63,027 nt of DNA from Actinobacteria bacterium casp-actino5 (GCA_001510385.1 LFFE01000018.1:1-63027), one strand, 5' to 3'; positions 24,218-33,460 are shown, counted from the stretch's first letter. Program-made: numbers and translations. Notes: a model not told the origin generated them from the letters alone.

Positions 24218-25451
24218 CATCCTCGAGGGATTCGACCCGCAGTCTCGACGGGTTGCGGTTCGTCCAACAGCAGCCGGTTTGCGCGCAGTGAAATCGGGTG
24301 ATCCTTGGTTGTACGACGGATCGATTGCTACTGCTGATCCGGCAGATCTGCCGGCGGGAAGTATTGCAGTCATCTTCGACGGACGTCGGGTTACCGGTGT
24401 TGGACTGTGGGACCCATCATCTCCAATACGTGTGAAGGTTTTGCATTCACGCGGCCCGCTCAACGTTGATCGCCAACTCTGGATTGACCGTCTCGAGACA
24501 GCGAAGGCACGGCGCGGTGGCCTCGTCGGTGACTTATCGACAACTGCTTGGAGATGGGTTCACGGTGAGAACGACAATCTTCCAGGACTTGTGCTCGATC
24601 GTTATGACGACACGCTTGTCATCAAGCTGTACAGCGATGCCTGGTACCCACATCTTCACGATGTGGTTTCCGTAGCTCAGGAAGTGATGCCAAGCACGAC
24701 GATCGTGCTGCGTTGCGCCCGTCGAGTGACCCCGCCAGTTGGCGCTCCGATCGATGGTGATGTCTTGGTGGGGTCGATGACGAGCGGAACGGTGTCATAT
24801 CTCGAGCGTGGGCTCACCATGGCGGCCGATGTCCGACGGGGAAATAAGACCGGGGCATTTCTTGACCAGCGCGACAACCGCAGTCTGGTCGGAGCAGCAT
24901 GTGATGGGGCACGGGTCCTTGATGTCTTTAGCGCAACGGGAGGTTTTGCTCTTGCCGCAGCAGCTGGCGGTGCACGAAGTGTTCATCTTGTTGACATTTC
25001 AAAGCCAGCTCTTGACGTCGCTCGAGCAAATATCGACCGCAACCGAAATGTTGGCTCAGTGCGGCGATGTGAGGTGACAGCGCAACAGGGCGACGCATTT
25101 CAGGTCATGGAATCGCTTGCCGCTTCAGGTGAACGTTTTGACGTTGTTGTTGTTGATCCACCATCGTTTGCCCAAAACGAGAAGTCGATTCCCCGGGCGC
25201 TCTCCTCGTACCGTCGGCTTGCTCGAGCGGGTCTGAGACTCACTGCTGATGGTGGACTTTTTGTGCAGGCGTCGTGCTCGAGCAGAATCACTGTCGACGA
25301 TTTGGCTCGCGAAATGAGAACGGCATCGCGCGAAGTCGGCCGATCGTTTACGGAGATGCGCCGCACCGGTCATGCGGTCGATCACCCGATCGGATTTGCT
25401 CGAGGGGCTTACCTCAAAGCGCTGTACGCAGCGGTTGCAGCCTCGGTTTGA
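24189..25451 (+). CDS. Class I SAM-dependent 23S rRNA cytosine methyltransferase, RlmI-like
   Basis: A protein of about 420 residues resembling RlmI/YccW, which methylates C5 of a 23S rRNA cytosine. An N-terminal PUA-like domain spans about residues 15-95 (LRAVKSGDPWLYDGSI, VTGVGLWDP). A Rossmann domain follows with RRGNKTGAFLDQRDNR, VLDVFSATGGFALAAA (SAM loop), VVVDPPSFAQN, and the Cys-containing QASCSSRI. The start MSDVSAS at 24189 is preferred; an earlier in-frame ATG (24120) lies deep inside DUF3107. The 3' end overlaps the convergent HD-domain gene by 43 bases. Confidence 0.87.
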   Translation: MSDVSASVADILEGFDPQSRRVAVRPTAAGLRAVKSGDPWLYDGSIATADPADLPAGSIAVIFDGRRVTGVGLWDPSSPIRVKVLHSRGPLNVDRQLWIDRLETAKARRGGLVGDLSTTAWRWVHGENDNLPGLVLDRYDDTLVIKLYSDAWYPHLHDVVSVAQEVMPSTTIVLRCARRVTPPVGAPIDGDVLVGSMTSGTVSYLERGLTMAADVRRGNKTGAFLDQRDNRSLVGAACDGARVLDVFSATGGFALAAAAGGARSVHLVDISKPALDVARANIDRNRNVGSVRRCEVTAQQGDAFQVMESLAASGERFDVVVVDPPSFAQNEKSIPRALSSYRRLARAGLRLTADGGLFVQASCSSRITVDDLAREMRTASREVGRSFTEMRRTGHAVDHPIGFARGAYLKALYAAVAASV

Positions 25452-25990
25452 GGTACAAAGAATTTCTCGATGATTGGAATAAACGAGTCAAGAGATGCCG
25501 ATTTGTACTCAGGGTCGAATGCTGTCTGGTCGTACTTATGGCAGAACTCTTCGGTGTATTCGAAATACGGAGAATCACGGTAGTTCTCACGGGTGTTTCG
25601 GTCGGCTCCGATGTGATGCCAGAAGTAGTACCCCTGGAAAATGCCGTGATGCTCAACCATCCAATGATTGGCTGCGGAAACATACGGCTTAATGATTCCG
25701 GCCGCAATTGATGGGTGGTTCATCGGGGCAAGGGTGTCACCGATGTCATGTAGAAGGGCGCACATGATGTACTCGTCATCGCGGCCATCTTCGGCAGCGC
25801 GTGTTGCAGTCTGGAGTGAGTGCTCCAGACGTGTCACGGGGAAACCACCGTCGTCACGCTCGAGAATTCGAAGCTGCTCAATGATGTTGGCAGCTGCCAT
25901 TGCTTGGGTAACGGGAAAGTCATTCTGAATGATCTTCCAGTCAGCCTCGGTTGATTCCTCAAAACTGCGAAAAGAAGCTTTTGCGTTCAT
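25409..25990 (-). CDS. HD-domain protein, COG4341 type (possible diiron oxygenase)
   Basis: A 193-residue HD-superfamily protein. Metal-ligand candidates: Glu56-His57 (LEHSLQTA), His81-Asp82 (LLHDIGD), His92, His114 (EHHGIFQGYYFWHH), and a late Asp in YDQTAFDPEY. This spacing resembles the PhnZ/TmpB mixed-valence diiron oxygenases more than classical phosphohydrolases, so it may cleave or hydroxylate an organophosphonate or a similar substrate. No phosphonate genes are nearby, so the substrate is open. The 3' end overlaps the methyltransferase gene. Confidence 0.78.
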   Translation of the reverse strand: MNAKASFRSFEESTEADWKIIQNDFPVTQAMAAANIIEQLRILERDDGGFPVTRLEHSLQTATRAAEDGRDDEYIMCALLHDIGDTLAPMNHPSIAAGIIKPYVSAANHWMVEHHGIFQGYYFWHHIGADRNTRENYRDSPYFEYTEEFCHKYDQTAFDPEYKSASLDSFIPIIEKFFVPQTEAATAAYSALR

Positions 25991-26059
25991 ATCTGTACCG
26001 TAGTCGTTTGTTGAGGGTATGTCGGATTCGGTGGTGCCCTGTGGGGCAGAATTTGTGGA

Positions 26060-27556
26060 ATGTCGTCGCTATCAGAATTCGCACGAGCGAATACTTCGCT
26101 TGATCGTGACAAGATTGCCCACCTCAATCGGCTCGTTTCTGAATGGGGAATGCTCGCCGATTTCTGTTTCTCTGACCTGTTGCTATACCTGAGAAGTGAC
26201 ACCGGCATCTGGACCACTGTCGGACAGGTTCGTCCCGCCACCGGTCAGACAATCTTTGCCGCCGACTTCGTCGGCGTGCCCGCGAACGAATCAGAGAACG
26301 TGGTGTTGTCTGAATGCTTTGAGTCGGGTGAGGTCATCGATGGTGAAGTGCTGGTTGAGGGACTAGATGATGAATCGCGAATGATGGCGATTCCGGTTCG
26401 TCATGAAGGCGAGATCGTCGCAGTGATGACGAAAGAGTGGATCGAACAAACGGGCCGTCGCCCCGGCGAGCTCGAACGGGTCTACACGAAGATTTCTGAG
26501 CACTTTATTCGCATGGTGTCATCGGGAGAGTTTCCAACAAGTTCTCGGGTTGGAGATTCGTCGTCCGCTCCACGTGTGGGCGATGGTGTGATGTATCTCG
26601 ATGCCGAGGGGTGCATTGGGTTTGCCTCACCGAATGCGACCTCTGCGCTGCATCGGGTCGGCATCCAATCGACGCCGGTTGGTGTTCGTCTCGCTGAACT
26701 GGGATTTCACGATGGCCCGGTTCGCCAAGCTTTTGAGCGAGGTGTTCCAGTCATTGAAGAATTTGAGCAGGGTGCCGAGGCAACACTGTTGTGCCGATGT
26801 GTTCCGTTCGTCGAAGACGGCAATGTTGTTGGCGGTGTGCTGCTGGTTCGCGACGTCACTGAATTGCGTCGCCGTGACCGACTGATTTTGTCGAAGGATG
26901 CGACGATCCGTGAGATTCACCACCGGGTGAAGAACAACCTTCAGACCATTTCTTCCTTGCTTCGGTTGCAAGCACGTCGTTTGACGCACCCCGAGGCAGT
27001 TGCGGCTGTTGGCGAATCAGTTCGACGTATCCGCACGATTGCGTTGGTGCACGAGGCGCTGTCGAGAGAGCCTGGCGACGACGTCACATTTTTGGAAATC
27101 GTTCGTCCGTTGGTCCGTCTTGCAGAAGAGGGTCTGCAGTCGTCTGATCGTCCGGTCAGGTTCTCTGTGATTGGTGATGGTGGGCGAATCCCTTCACGCA
27201 TCGCTACTCCGCTGTCGGTGGTGTTAACCGAGCTCTTGCAGAACGCAGTTGAGCACGGCTTTGGATATGGCGACTCTGATGGAGACGTCGTGGTGTCGCT
27301 TGCCCACGAAGACGACCTTCAAATCCGCGTGACTGATAACGGTCGTGGTGTGATAAATGGCTTTGATCTTGATCAAGCGAATGGGCTTGGACTGTCGATT
27401 GTGCGAACGCTTGTGACGACTGAGCTTGCTGGAACGATTTCGATTGATCCTGCGTCAAGTGACGATCTCGCACTGGTTGGATTGTCGGCGAGCGGCGTTG
27501 GGCGTGGCACTGTTGTGTCTCTTCGAGTGCCGGTGTCGGACGACGCTGACGAATAG
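26060..27556 (+). CDS. PdtaS-like sensor histidine kinase (HisKA_2/HWE type)
   Basis: A 498-residue soluble kinase. Architecture: N-terminal GAF-like region (about 1-150), PAS-like domain (about 170-270), HisKA_2 with the phospho-acceptor His in REIHHRVKNNLQTISSLLRL (about residue 287), then HATPase_c with LTELLQNAVEHGF (N box), VTDNGRGV and GLGLSIV. This matches PdtaS of mycobacteria, which signals to the RNA-binding antiterminator PdtaR. No response regulator is in the window. No membrane helix is predicted, so it should sense an intracellular cue. WhiB1 lies nearby, as in M. tuberculosis. Confidence 0.87.
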   Translation: MSSLSEFARANTSLDRDKIAHLNRLVSEWGMLADFCFSDLLLYLRSDTGIWTTVGQVRPATGQTIFAADFVGVPANESENVVLSECFESGEVIDGEVLVEGLDDESRMMAIPVRHEGEIVAVMTKEWIEQTGRRPGELERVYTKISEHFIRMVSSGEFPTSSRVGDSSSAPRVGDGVMYLDAEGCIGFASPNATSALHRVGIQSTPVGVRLAELGFHDGPVRQAFERGVPVIEEFEQGAEATLLCRCVPFVEDGNVVGGVLLVRDVTELRRRDRLILSKDATIREIHHRVKNNLQTISSLLRLQARRLTHPEAVAAVGESVRRIRTIALVHEALSREPGDDVTFLEIVRPLVRLAEEGLQSSDRPVRFSVIGDGGRIPSRIATPLSVVLTELLQNAVEHGFGYGDSDGDVVVSLAHEDDLQIRVTDNGRGVINGFDLDQANGLGLSIVRTLVTTELAGTISIDPASSDDLALVGLSASGVGRGTVVSLRVPVSDDADE

Positions 27557-27580
27557 TTCTCATCTGGCAGAATTCCACCT

Positions 27581-28387
27581 GTGCAGAATTGGATTGTTGC
27601 CGGACTCATTGTCGTTGGAACCTGGATAGTTACCCGTATCAATGGGCTGCTGCTGAAGTGGTTTGTTCGCCACCTGGCAAATCGGGCGTTAAGTGCTGGT
27701 GGAGGTCCTTGGCGTGTTCGGTCTGGCCGGATGCAAGAAGATTCCACCACCATTCGAGAGCAACGTCGACGCCAACGTGTGGATGCCGCATCAAAGATGG
27801 TGAATCATCTTGTCTCTCTTGTGATGTGGATCATCTCTCTCATCGTCGTGTTTCACGTCATCGACGTTGATGCAGCGTTTTATCTCTCCAGTGCAGGGTT
27901 TCTTGGCGCTGCGGTTGCTATTGGTGGACAGCACAAGGTCAACGATTACCTCACTGGTTTGCTGGTTCATCTTGAGGACCGATATGGCGTTGGCGACACC
28001 ATTGAGTGGGAGTCCCCAGTGGGGACTGTACTTTCGGGGCTCGTCGAATACGTCGGCATTTTTACAACTCGTGTCAGGGATGGAAGTGGATCGCTTCATG
28101 TGCCGAACTCGCAACTCAACATGCTCCGAAATACCTCGCAGGAGCCGGTCGTGACGAAGCTTCGAATTCGTGTGAGCGACAAGCCGTCGGCTGGTCAGGT
28201 GGAGTCGACGTTGCGAGAACTCGCGGGGTCCCCTGGGCTCACCGAGGTGTTGTTCGTCGACGACATCGCTTCATATCAAGAAGCGACCGGTGAGATCTCA
28301 ATCGATGTTGCTACCTCGCGTCCTCTCGAAGCCAAGGAGCTCGAGCGCCTGATTCGTCGTGCTGAGCGAGCGTTGAACGACGACTGA
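27581..28387 (+). CDS. MscS-family mechanosensitive channel
   Basis: A 268-residue small-conductance mechanosensitive channel expected to release osmolytes on hypo-osmotic shock. Start is GTG 27581. About three membrane segments: near residues 1-20, 75-95 (LVMWIISLIVVFHV) and 100-125 (FYLSSAGFLGAAVAIGGQH, the pore helix). The cytosolic beta domain follows, with DRYGVGDTIEW and LHVPNSQL. It lies 24 bases after the kinase gene on the same strand and may be cotranscribed with it. Confidence 0.87.
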   Translation: MQNWIVAGLIVVGTWIVTRINGLLLKWFVRHLANRALSAGGGPWRVRSGRMQEDSTTIREQRRRQRVDAASKMVNHLVSLVMWIISLIVVFHVIDVDAAFYLSSAGFLGAAVAIGGQHKVNDYLTGLLVHLEDRYGVGDTIEWESPVGTVLSGLVEYVGIFTTRVRDGSGSLHVPNSQLNMLRNTSQEPVVTKLRIRVSDKPSAGQVESTLRELAGSPGLTEVLFVDDIASYQEATGEISIDVATSRPLEAKELERLIRRAERALNDD

Positions 28388-28402
28388 TTCGTGTCGCAAA
28401 TA

Positions 28403-28705
28403 TCAGCTCGATATTCGCGCTGCTCTGGCTTCTGCCGCCCGGACTCTCCGTATCGCCCGACGTTCCTCCTCTGAGTGGCCACCCCAGACACCAGAATCTT
28501 GGTTGGTCTCGAGCGCGAAATCTAGGCACTCGTCAATGACTTTGCATTCGGTGCAGAGCCGCTTGGCCTCTTCAATGGCGACGATTGCATGGCCGGTTGT
28601 TCCGATTGGAAAGAACAACTCTGGGTCGGTATCGCGACAAAGTGCCTCGTCGCGCCATTCGTCTTGTGCGGTTGAGGGCATCTCGAGATATCCGGTGTTC
28701 GTCAC
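28403..28705 (-). CDS. whiB1: WhiB1-type iron-sulfur transcription factor
   Basis: A 100-residue Wbl protein carrying a [4Fe-4S] cluster on Cys23, Cys51, Cys54 and Cys60. The turn motif GVWGG and a basic C-terminal helix (SEEERRAIRRVRAAEARAAR) for DNA contact are present. CRDTDPELFFPIG and NQDSGVWGG match WhiB1/WblE rather than WhiB2 or WhiB3. In mycobacteria WhiB1 is an essential NO-sensitive regulator that partners the housekeeping sigma factor. Start is GTG 28705, with GAGGAG six bases upstream. It faces the MscS gene convergently. Confidence 0.92.
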   Translation of the reverse strand: MTNTGYLEMPSTAQDEWRDEALCRDTDPELFFPIGTTGHAIVAIEEAKRLCTECKVIDECLDFALETNQDSGVWGGHSEEERRAIRRVRAAEARAARISS

Positions 28706-28945
28706 AGTTGCTCCTCTTGGATGGCGGGTCGGTTGTTGCCCTCAATTCGGAAGTGAATTTTCTTGCATACGCTCTGGGGGGCGTAACGAACGTAGATGCT
28801 GGTCAGATGATCTGGCAAGGGTCGATAGTCGGAAATCTCTGCATCAGTTTCTATACCCCTATCGCAAAAAGTGATATCGAGTGGTTTGAGATGAGTGATG
28901 GAGCGATCACACATTGCCCTTGCCCGCCGTCATTACGCTGAATGT

Positions 28946-29638
28946 GTGCCAGCGATATTCGCCCATCGAGGAGCTCGACGTGTCGCCCCGGAAAATACTG
29001 AGGCAGCGTTCCAAATGGCAGTAGAACTCGGCGCCGATGGAATTGAACTCGACGTTCGACTCACAGTCGATGGCGTAGCGGTCATCCACCATGACGCTGC
29101 ATTAGTGGATGGAAGCATTCTGTGTGACCTGCCATTTCGAGATCTTCCAGACTCTGTGCCCTCGCTTCGCGCCGCCCTTGACGCCTGTGGTTCGGTGATC
29201 GTCAATATCGAGCTAAAACATTCCCCGAATGAGCCGAACTATGACACCAACTTCGATATTGTCCAGCGTGTAATTGACGAGTTGGACGTTCGCAATGACG
29301 ACCCTTCGCGATGGTTGATCTCGAGTTTTGATCTTGCAACCGTGAATGAGTTTCTTCGGCTGCGTCCAGAGGTTCCCACGGCAATTCTTACGATCGGTGA
29401 GCCTAAAACCGGCCTTGCGCATACCATTCAACATGGTCATTCGGCTTGGCATCCCTGGTGGGAAGACCTCAACGATGAGTTGGTATCGATGGCTCATGAC
29501 CATGGGGTTGCCGTTCATGCGTGGACGTGCAACGAGCCGGAACAAATTGCATCTTTGCTTGAACTAGGCGTTGATGGTGTGATCACCGACGTTCCAGATA
29601 TCGCACTTGCGGTTAGAGATCAGAATGGTCAGAATTGA
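28946..29638 (+). CDS. Glycerophosphodiester phosphodiesterase
   Basis: A GDPD-family TIM-barrel hydrolase of about 230 residues that releases glycerol 3-phosphate from glycerophosphodiesters. Key residues: IFAHRGA with the first catalytic His, APENTEAAF (Glu), DGIELDVRLT (Glu, Asp), VIHHD (second catalytic His). GVAVHAWTCN comes late, as usual. GTG 28946 is chosen because the family begins just before the AHRG motif; an ATG at 28895 would add 17 unconserved residues. The 3' end overlaps the convergent lipid kinase gene by 26 bases. Confidence 0.88.
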   Translation: MPAIFAHRGARRVAPENTEAAFQMAVELGADGIELDVRLTVDGVAVIHHDAALVDGSILCDLPFRDLPDSVPSLRAALDACGSVIVNIELKHSPNEPNYDTNFDIVQRVIDELDVRNDDPSRWLISSFDLATVNEFLRLRPEVPTAILTIGEPKTGLAHTIQHGHSAWHPWWEDLNDELVSMAHDHGVAVHAWTCNEPEQIASLLELGVDGVITDVPDIALAVRDQNGQN

Positions 29639-30557
29639 TCGGCCAAACCAGCCGAATTGCGTTGTCAACGTAGTCAATGTCAAGCGTGGGAGTATCTCCG
29701 AGGTAGTCACCATCGACTTGGAAGGGAACCGGGACCGTCGCTTGTTTCGACGAGATGTGAATGTTGTTTGCAGTCGGCCATTCTTCGATTCCATCGATCT
29801 TGTTCACCGGACGACCACGAAGTGCTCGGAGGAGCGCAGATCCGATGACCGGAAGTTGCAATGAAGTGAACGTCACAGCGGTAAGCCCGCGCTGCAGTCG
29901 TGCGTCGGGTGAAAGATCGATGGGTCGATTGCCCAAGTAGGTGTATGGCCCTGTATTGAGCACCACCGTAAAGAGACCTTCAACTTCGTGATCTGCATCT
30001 CGGTCGTGGATAGTGAATTGTGGTTGTGACCGGTCGTACCCTCGAGCCCACGTCGTCGCGCTGCTCCACATAAAAAGTGGGTGGCCAAGCCAGCGCTTCA
30101 ATGATGCGTGGCGCTCGACGGACGCGACGACGGCCGCATCAAACCCAATTCCAACGTGGAAACAGAAATAGCGTCCGTTCGCTCGGCCAAGTCCAATCGG
30201 CTCGATGCGACCCTCATGAATGCCGGCGAGCAGGCTGTTCGTTGCCCTGATCGGATCGTTCGCCATTCCAATCGTCCGTGCAAATACGTTCGTTGACCCA
30301 CCTGGTAGCACCGCAAGAGCTGTCTCTGTTCCTGCGAGGCCTGTGGCGACCTCGTTCAGGGTTCCGTCTCCTCCAAACGCCACAACTGCATCGAGTTCGC
30401 GCCGAGCGGCGTCTTGGGCAAAACGAATCGCGTGACCTCGGCGATTTGTCTCAACAATTTCGACGTCGTGGCTTCGTGAAAGTAGTCGGTGAACAATCAC
30501 GGTATTGCGCGCATTCACCGATGAAGCGAACGAGTTCACAACGAGTAGAAGGCGCAC
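29613..30557 (-). CDS. Diacylglycerol/lipid kinase family protein (DagK/YegS-like)
   Basis: A 314-residue soluble kinase with the diacylglycerol kinase catalytic domain. Seen: N-terminal LLLVVNSFASSVNAR, the nucleotide motif VVAFGGDGTLNEVATGL (GGDGT), and LPGGSTNVFARTIG, where TN replaces the usual TGNDFAR. The C-terminal beta sandwich ends near VPFQVDGDYLGD. It should phosphorylate diacylglycerol or a related lipid such as a sphingoid base. Neighbouring GDPD may recycle phospholipid head groups, but the two are convergent and not one operon. Confidence 0.87.
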   Translation of the reverse strand: MRLLLVVNSFASSVNARNTVIVHRLLSRSHDVEIVETNRRGHAIRFAQDAARRELDAVVAFGGDGTLNEVATGLAGTETALAVLPGGSTNVFARTIGMANDPIRATNSLLAGIHEGRIEPIGLGRANGRYFCFHVGIGFDAAVVASVERHASLKRWLGHPLFMWSSATTWARGYDRSQPQFTIHDRDADHEVEGLFTVVLNTGPYTYLGNRPIDLSPDARLQRGLTAVTFTSLQLPVIGSALLRALRGRPVNKIDGIEEWPTANNIHISSKQATVPVPFQVDGDYLGDTPTLDIDYVDNAIRLVWPINSDHSDL

Positions 30558-30629
30558 GAGACATGAAGGTATCAGGGAGTTCCGAGGTGGGGTTGGGGGA
30601 TGGGCTACCGATGGGTAAGAATGTCGTCT

Positions 30630-31406
30630 ATGAAGGTCATCGTATGCGTTAAGCAGATCCCGGATCCGGCCCTCCCAGGAGAGCTCGACTCCTCAACAAA
30701 CACGCTCAAGCGTGACGGAAAACTCATTCTTGACGAGTCTGACAGTTATGGCGTCGAGATGGCGTTGCAGCTTGTAGACGCAGCTGGCGGTGGAGAGGTC
30801 GCACTTGTGTCAATGGCTCCAAACGATGAGATGTCAGGTATGCGTACCGCACTCGCAATGGGCGCAGCCCAGGGGCTGCTCGTGTCTGACTCCGCTCTTG
30901 CAGGCTCTGATGCATTGACGACAGCGAAGGTACTCGCAGCTGCAGTCCAGCGCCTCGGTGGCGCAGATTTGGTTCTTGCCGGAACGGAGTCGTCAGACGG
31001 CTACACCGGAACAGTTCCTGAGCAGATGGCAGAGGTTCTTGGTCTTCCTTCGGTCACATTCGCGAAGAAAGTCACGGTCGATGGCTCAACGCTGAAAGTT
31101 GATCGTCAGACAGAATCTGGCTTCGACGAGGTCACCTGTCCGCTTCCTGCGCTTGTCAGCGTGACGGCAGGTGTTGTTGAACCTCGTTACCCCAGCTTCA
31201 AGGGAATCATGGCTGCCAAGTCGAAGCCAGTAGAGACCGTGACAGCAGCCGACCTTGGCGTGACCCCAGTTGGTTGGGAAGGCTCAGGCCAAGCAGTCGC
31301 AGCGGTTGAACAAGCACCAGCCCGTGAAGCTGGAACGATTATCGAAGACGATGGCGAATCATTCGGCAAGATCGTCGAATACCTCGAGACCATCAAGGTC
31401 ATCTAA
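30630..31406 (+). CDS. etfB: Electron transfer flavoprotein subunit beta
   Basis: About 258 residues. The family signature VCVKQIPDP starts at residue 5, and the AMP-binding region includes LVLAGTESSDGYTG and the ETF-beta loop with PEQMAEVLGLP. With EtfA it accepts electrons from acyl-CoA dehydrogenases (one is encoded at 41470) and passes them to the quinone pool. Start MKVIV at ATG 30630 is the family norm; an in-frame ATG at 30600 adds ten odd residues. It is followed 46 bases later by etfA. Confidence 0.94.
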   Translation: MKVIVCVKQIPDPALPGELDSSTNTLKRDGKLILDESDSYGVEMALQLVDAAGGGEVALVSMAPNDEMSGMRTALAMGAAQGLLVSDSALAGSDALTTAKVLAAAVQRLGGADLVLAGTESSDGYTGTVPEQMAEVLGLPSVTFAKKVTVDGSTLKVDRQTESGFDEVTCPLPALVSVTAGVVEPRYPSFKGIMAAKSKPVETVTAADLGVTPVGWEGSGQAVAAVEQAPAREAGTIIEDDGESFGKIVEYLETIKVI

Positions 31407-31452
31407 GACACGCACCAGGTAACGAACGAGCACGGAAGACAGGAAACTGAAC

Positions 31453-32421
31453 ATGGGCATTAGCAACATTTGGGTTTTTTCTCAGGAATCAAACGGAACA
31501 GCAACCTCGGGCACACTTGAGTTGCTCTCTCAGGCGCGTTCACTCGGCGGAACCGTGACGGCGTTCGTCGGTGGTGACGCAACATCGATCGCTGGCATCC
31601 TCGGCGAGTACGGAGCATCAAAGGTGTACGCAACTGGCGACCTTGCAGGTGCTCTTCCAGGTGCAGCTGTGGCATCGGCAATGAAAGCCGTTATCGACGG
31701 TGGCGATTCTCCCGATCTGATTCTGTTCCCGCAGAACTATGAAGGTCGTGACGTGATGTCGCGTCTCTCGGTCAAGGTTGACCGAACGGTATTGACCAAC
31801 AATGTCGCGGTCGCCGTCGACGGTGACACCGTGACTGTGACGACACCGGTCTTTGGCGGTAACACGTTGGTGAGCACTTCGTTCTCTGGGTCGGCCCCCT
31901 ATCTCGCAGCATTCCGCCCGAAGTCTTTCGCTGCGGAGTCAGCAGGTGGCGGAGCAGCAGAGGTCATCGCTGCACCAGTTCCCGATCTCGGCTCAACCGG
32001 TGGCGCCACCGTCACCGCAGTTCACGTCGAAGAATCAACTGGTCCCAAGCTTGATGAAGCTGACATTGTGGTGTCGGGTGGTCGCGGGCTTGGTGAAGCC
32101 GACAAGTTCAGCATGGTCGATGACCTGGCGAAGCTCCTCAAGGGCGCTGCAGGCGCATCGCGAGCGATCGTTGATGCTGGCTGGGTTCCGTACTCGATGC
32201 AGGTTGGCCAGACCGGCAAGGTTGTGAAGCCCAACGTGTACATCGCTGCAGGTATCTCAGGCGCTACACAGCACATGGTGGGCATGAAGGGTGCAAAGAA
32301 CATTATTGCCATCAACAAGGATGCAGAAGCTCCGATTTTTGGGGTCGCTGATCTTGGCATCATTGGTGATGTTCACAAGGTGCTTCCAAAGCTCATTGAA
32401 GCACTTCAGTCACGAGGCTGA
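31453..32421 (+). CDS. etfA: Electron transfer flavoprotein subunit alpha
   Basis: A 322-residue FAD-binding subunit. The N-terminal domain is followed by the FAD domain with [49 protein letters not shown] and [12 protein letters not shown], all diagnostic. AGGAAACT serves as ribosome-binding site. Cotranscription with etfB is expected from spacing and strand. Confidence 0.95.
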   Translation: MGISNIWVFSQESNGTATSGTLELLSQARSLGGTVTAFVGGDATSIAGILGEYGASKVYATGDLAGALPGAAVASAMKAVIDGGDSPDLILFPQNYEGRDVMSRLSVKVDRTVLTNNVAVAVDGDTVTVTTPVFGGNTLVSTSFSGSAPYLAAFRPKSFAAESAGGGAAEVIAAPVPDLGSTGGATVTAVHVEESTGPKLDEADIVVSGGRGLGEADKFSMVDDLAKLLKGAAGASRAIVDAGWVPYSMQVGQTGKVVKPNVYIAAGISGATQHMVGMKGAKNIIAINKDAEAPIFGVADLGIIGDVHKVLPKLIEALQSRG

Positions 32422-32428
32422 GTACCTC

Positions 32429-32443
32429 GCACCTTCAGGGTGC
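32429..32443. terminator. Possible hairpin between convergent genes
   Basis: GCACC/GGTGC five-base-pair stem with a five-base loop, in the 37-base gap between etfA and the convergent hypothetical gene. Short and without a T-tract, hence weak. Confidence 0.3.
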
Positions 32444-32458
32444 CTCTACCAATCTCGG

Positions 32459-33460
32459 TCATTTAACATCGTTGGCGCTGAACGCCCAAGCGATACCGCT
32501 TGACGGGTGTTCGACCGCAAGTCGAAGCTCCCAACCAGTTGATGGCTCCCACGCGTCCCACTCCGCCCATTGAAGTTGGGACACCTCCTGGGTGAATTCG
32601 ATGATGTCGTTATCCCATGAGCAATCGACAAGCGCAGCCAGTAGCCACCACACGCTAAACCGTCCGGTGGCAGCTCCACGCCTTCGGCCGTGGGCTCCTC
32701 CAGATGCCCCAGCCCAGACCAAAAGGTTTAATGCTTCTGCAGTTGACAGCTCTCGGTATCTCGCTCGTGACGTACCGGTTGCTGAGATGGCGTCAGCGCG
32801 AGATCCCTCGACGCACGTCACTTCTGAACGGCCGTTGGATTTCTCGGTCCACATTTCAACAAGTTGAGCAAACGCAAGGGTTGTCTCAGGGTCCTCCACC
32901 GTCTGGATGTCGGATAGCAATTCGACGTTGACCATTGGAGCAACGACCGTTGGACGATCGTGCTGTGCACCATTGTCGTCGTAGGTTGCGACGGTATACC
33001 TAGGCTCCCACGGTTGAAGATCAATCGGGATGTCGATGACAGGAACGAGAGCATCCTGGGCTTCGTAGGGAATGTGCTCGCCCCGAAGGCTGCGTTCATG
33101 GGCAAAGTATGTCGCAAGCGGACCAAGCTCTAGAAGTGTTCCAAGGCCGTTCCAGGAGTGGTGCACTGCTGCAACTTCGCTGAGAGGTCCAGGTGTGAAA
33201 CGCCCGGCGTTCTCCTGCATCACGGTGGCGCACCACTCGTCGGGGGCCCACAGTGCGAGTCGATATTCGGCAAGCGTCGCGGCAGGCCACAACTGTCGGC
33301 CGGTTTCGACGGCTGCTGCGCAAGACCGGCGCACCCTGCTGAGTCCACCCCAGTCTCGGGTCGATGTGCGTCGATCGATGAGGCGTATGAGTTCGTCAAG
33401 ATCTGCCCGGTGAACGGCTGTATCGAGTTCGTCGTCGGGTTGAAGTTCGTCAGACATCAC
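32459..33460 (-). CDS. Hypothetical protein linked to the SCO1664/DUF3090 cassette
   Basis: A 333-residue soluble protein not recognised from any named family. It is acidic at the N-terminus, has no signal peptide or membrane helix, and is rich in Trp. A possible small-residue/basic loop ASGGAHGRRRGAATGRF occurs near residue 255, next to a Trp pair (VWWLLAALVD). Its start overlaps the SCO1664-family stop by four bases (ATGA), so it is translationally coupled as the last gene of the four-gene operon. Function unknown; a role with the kinase-like neighbour is inferred from coupling only. Confidence 0.75.
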   Translation of the reverse strand: MMSDELQPDDELDTAVHRADLDELIRLIDRRTSTRDWGGLSRVRRSCAAAVETGRQLWPAATLAEYRLALWAPDEWCATVMQENAGRFTPGPLSEVAAVHHSWNGLGTLLELGPLATYFAHERSLRGEHIPYEAQDALVPVIDIPIDLQPWEPRYTVATYDDNGAQHDRPTVVAPMVNVELLSDIQTVEDPETTLAFAQLVEMWTEKSNGRSEVTCVEGSRADAISATGTSRARYRELSTAEALNLLVWAGASGGAHGRRRGAATGRFSVWWLLAALVDCSWDNDIIEFTQEVSQLQWAEWDAWEPSTGWELRLAVEHPSSGIAWAFSANDVK

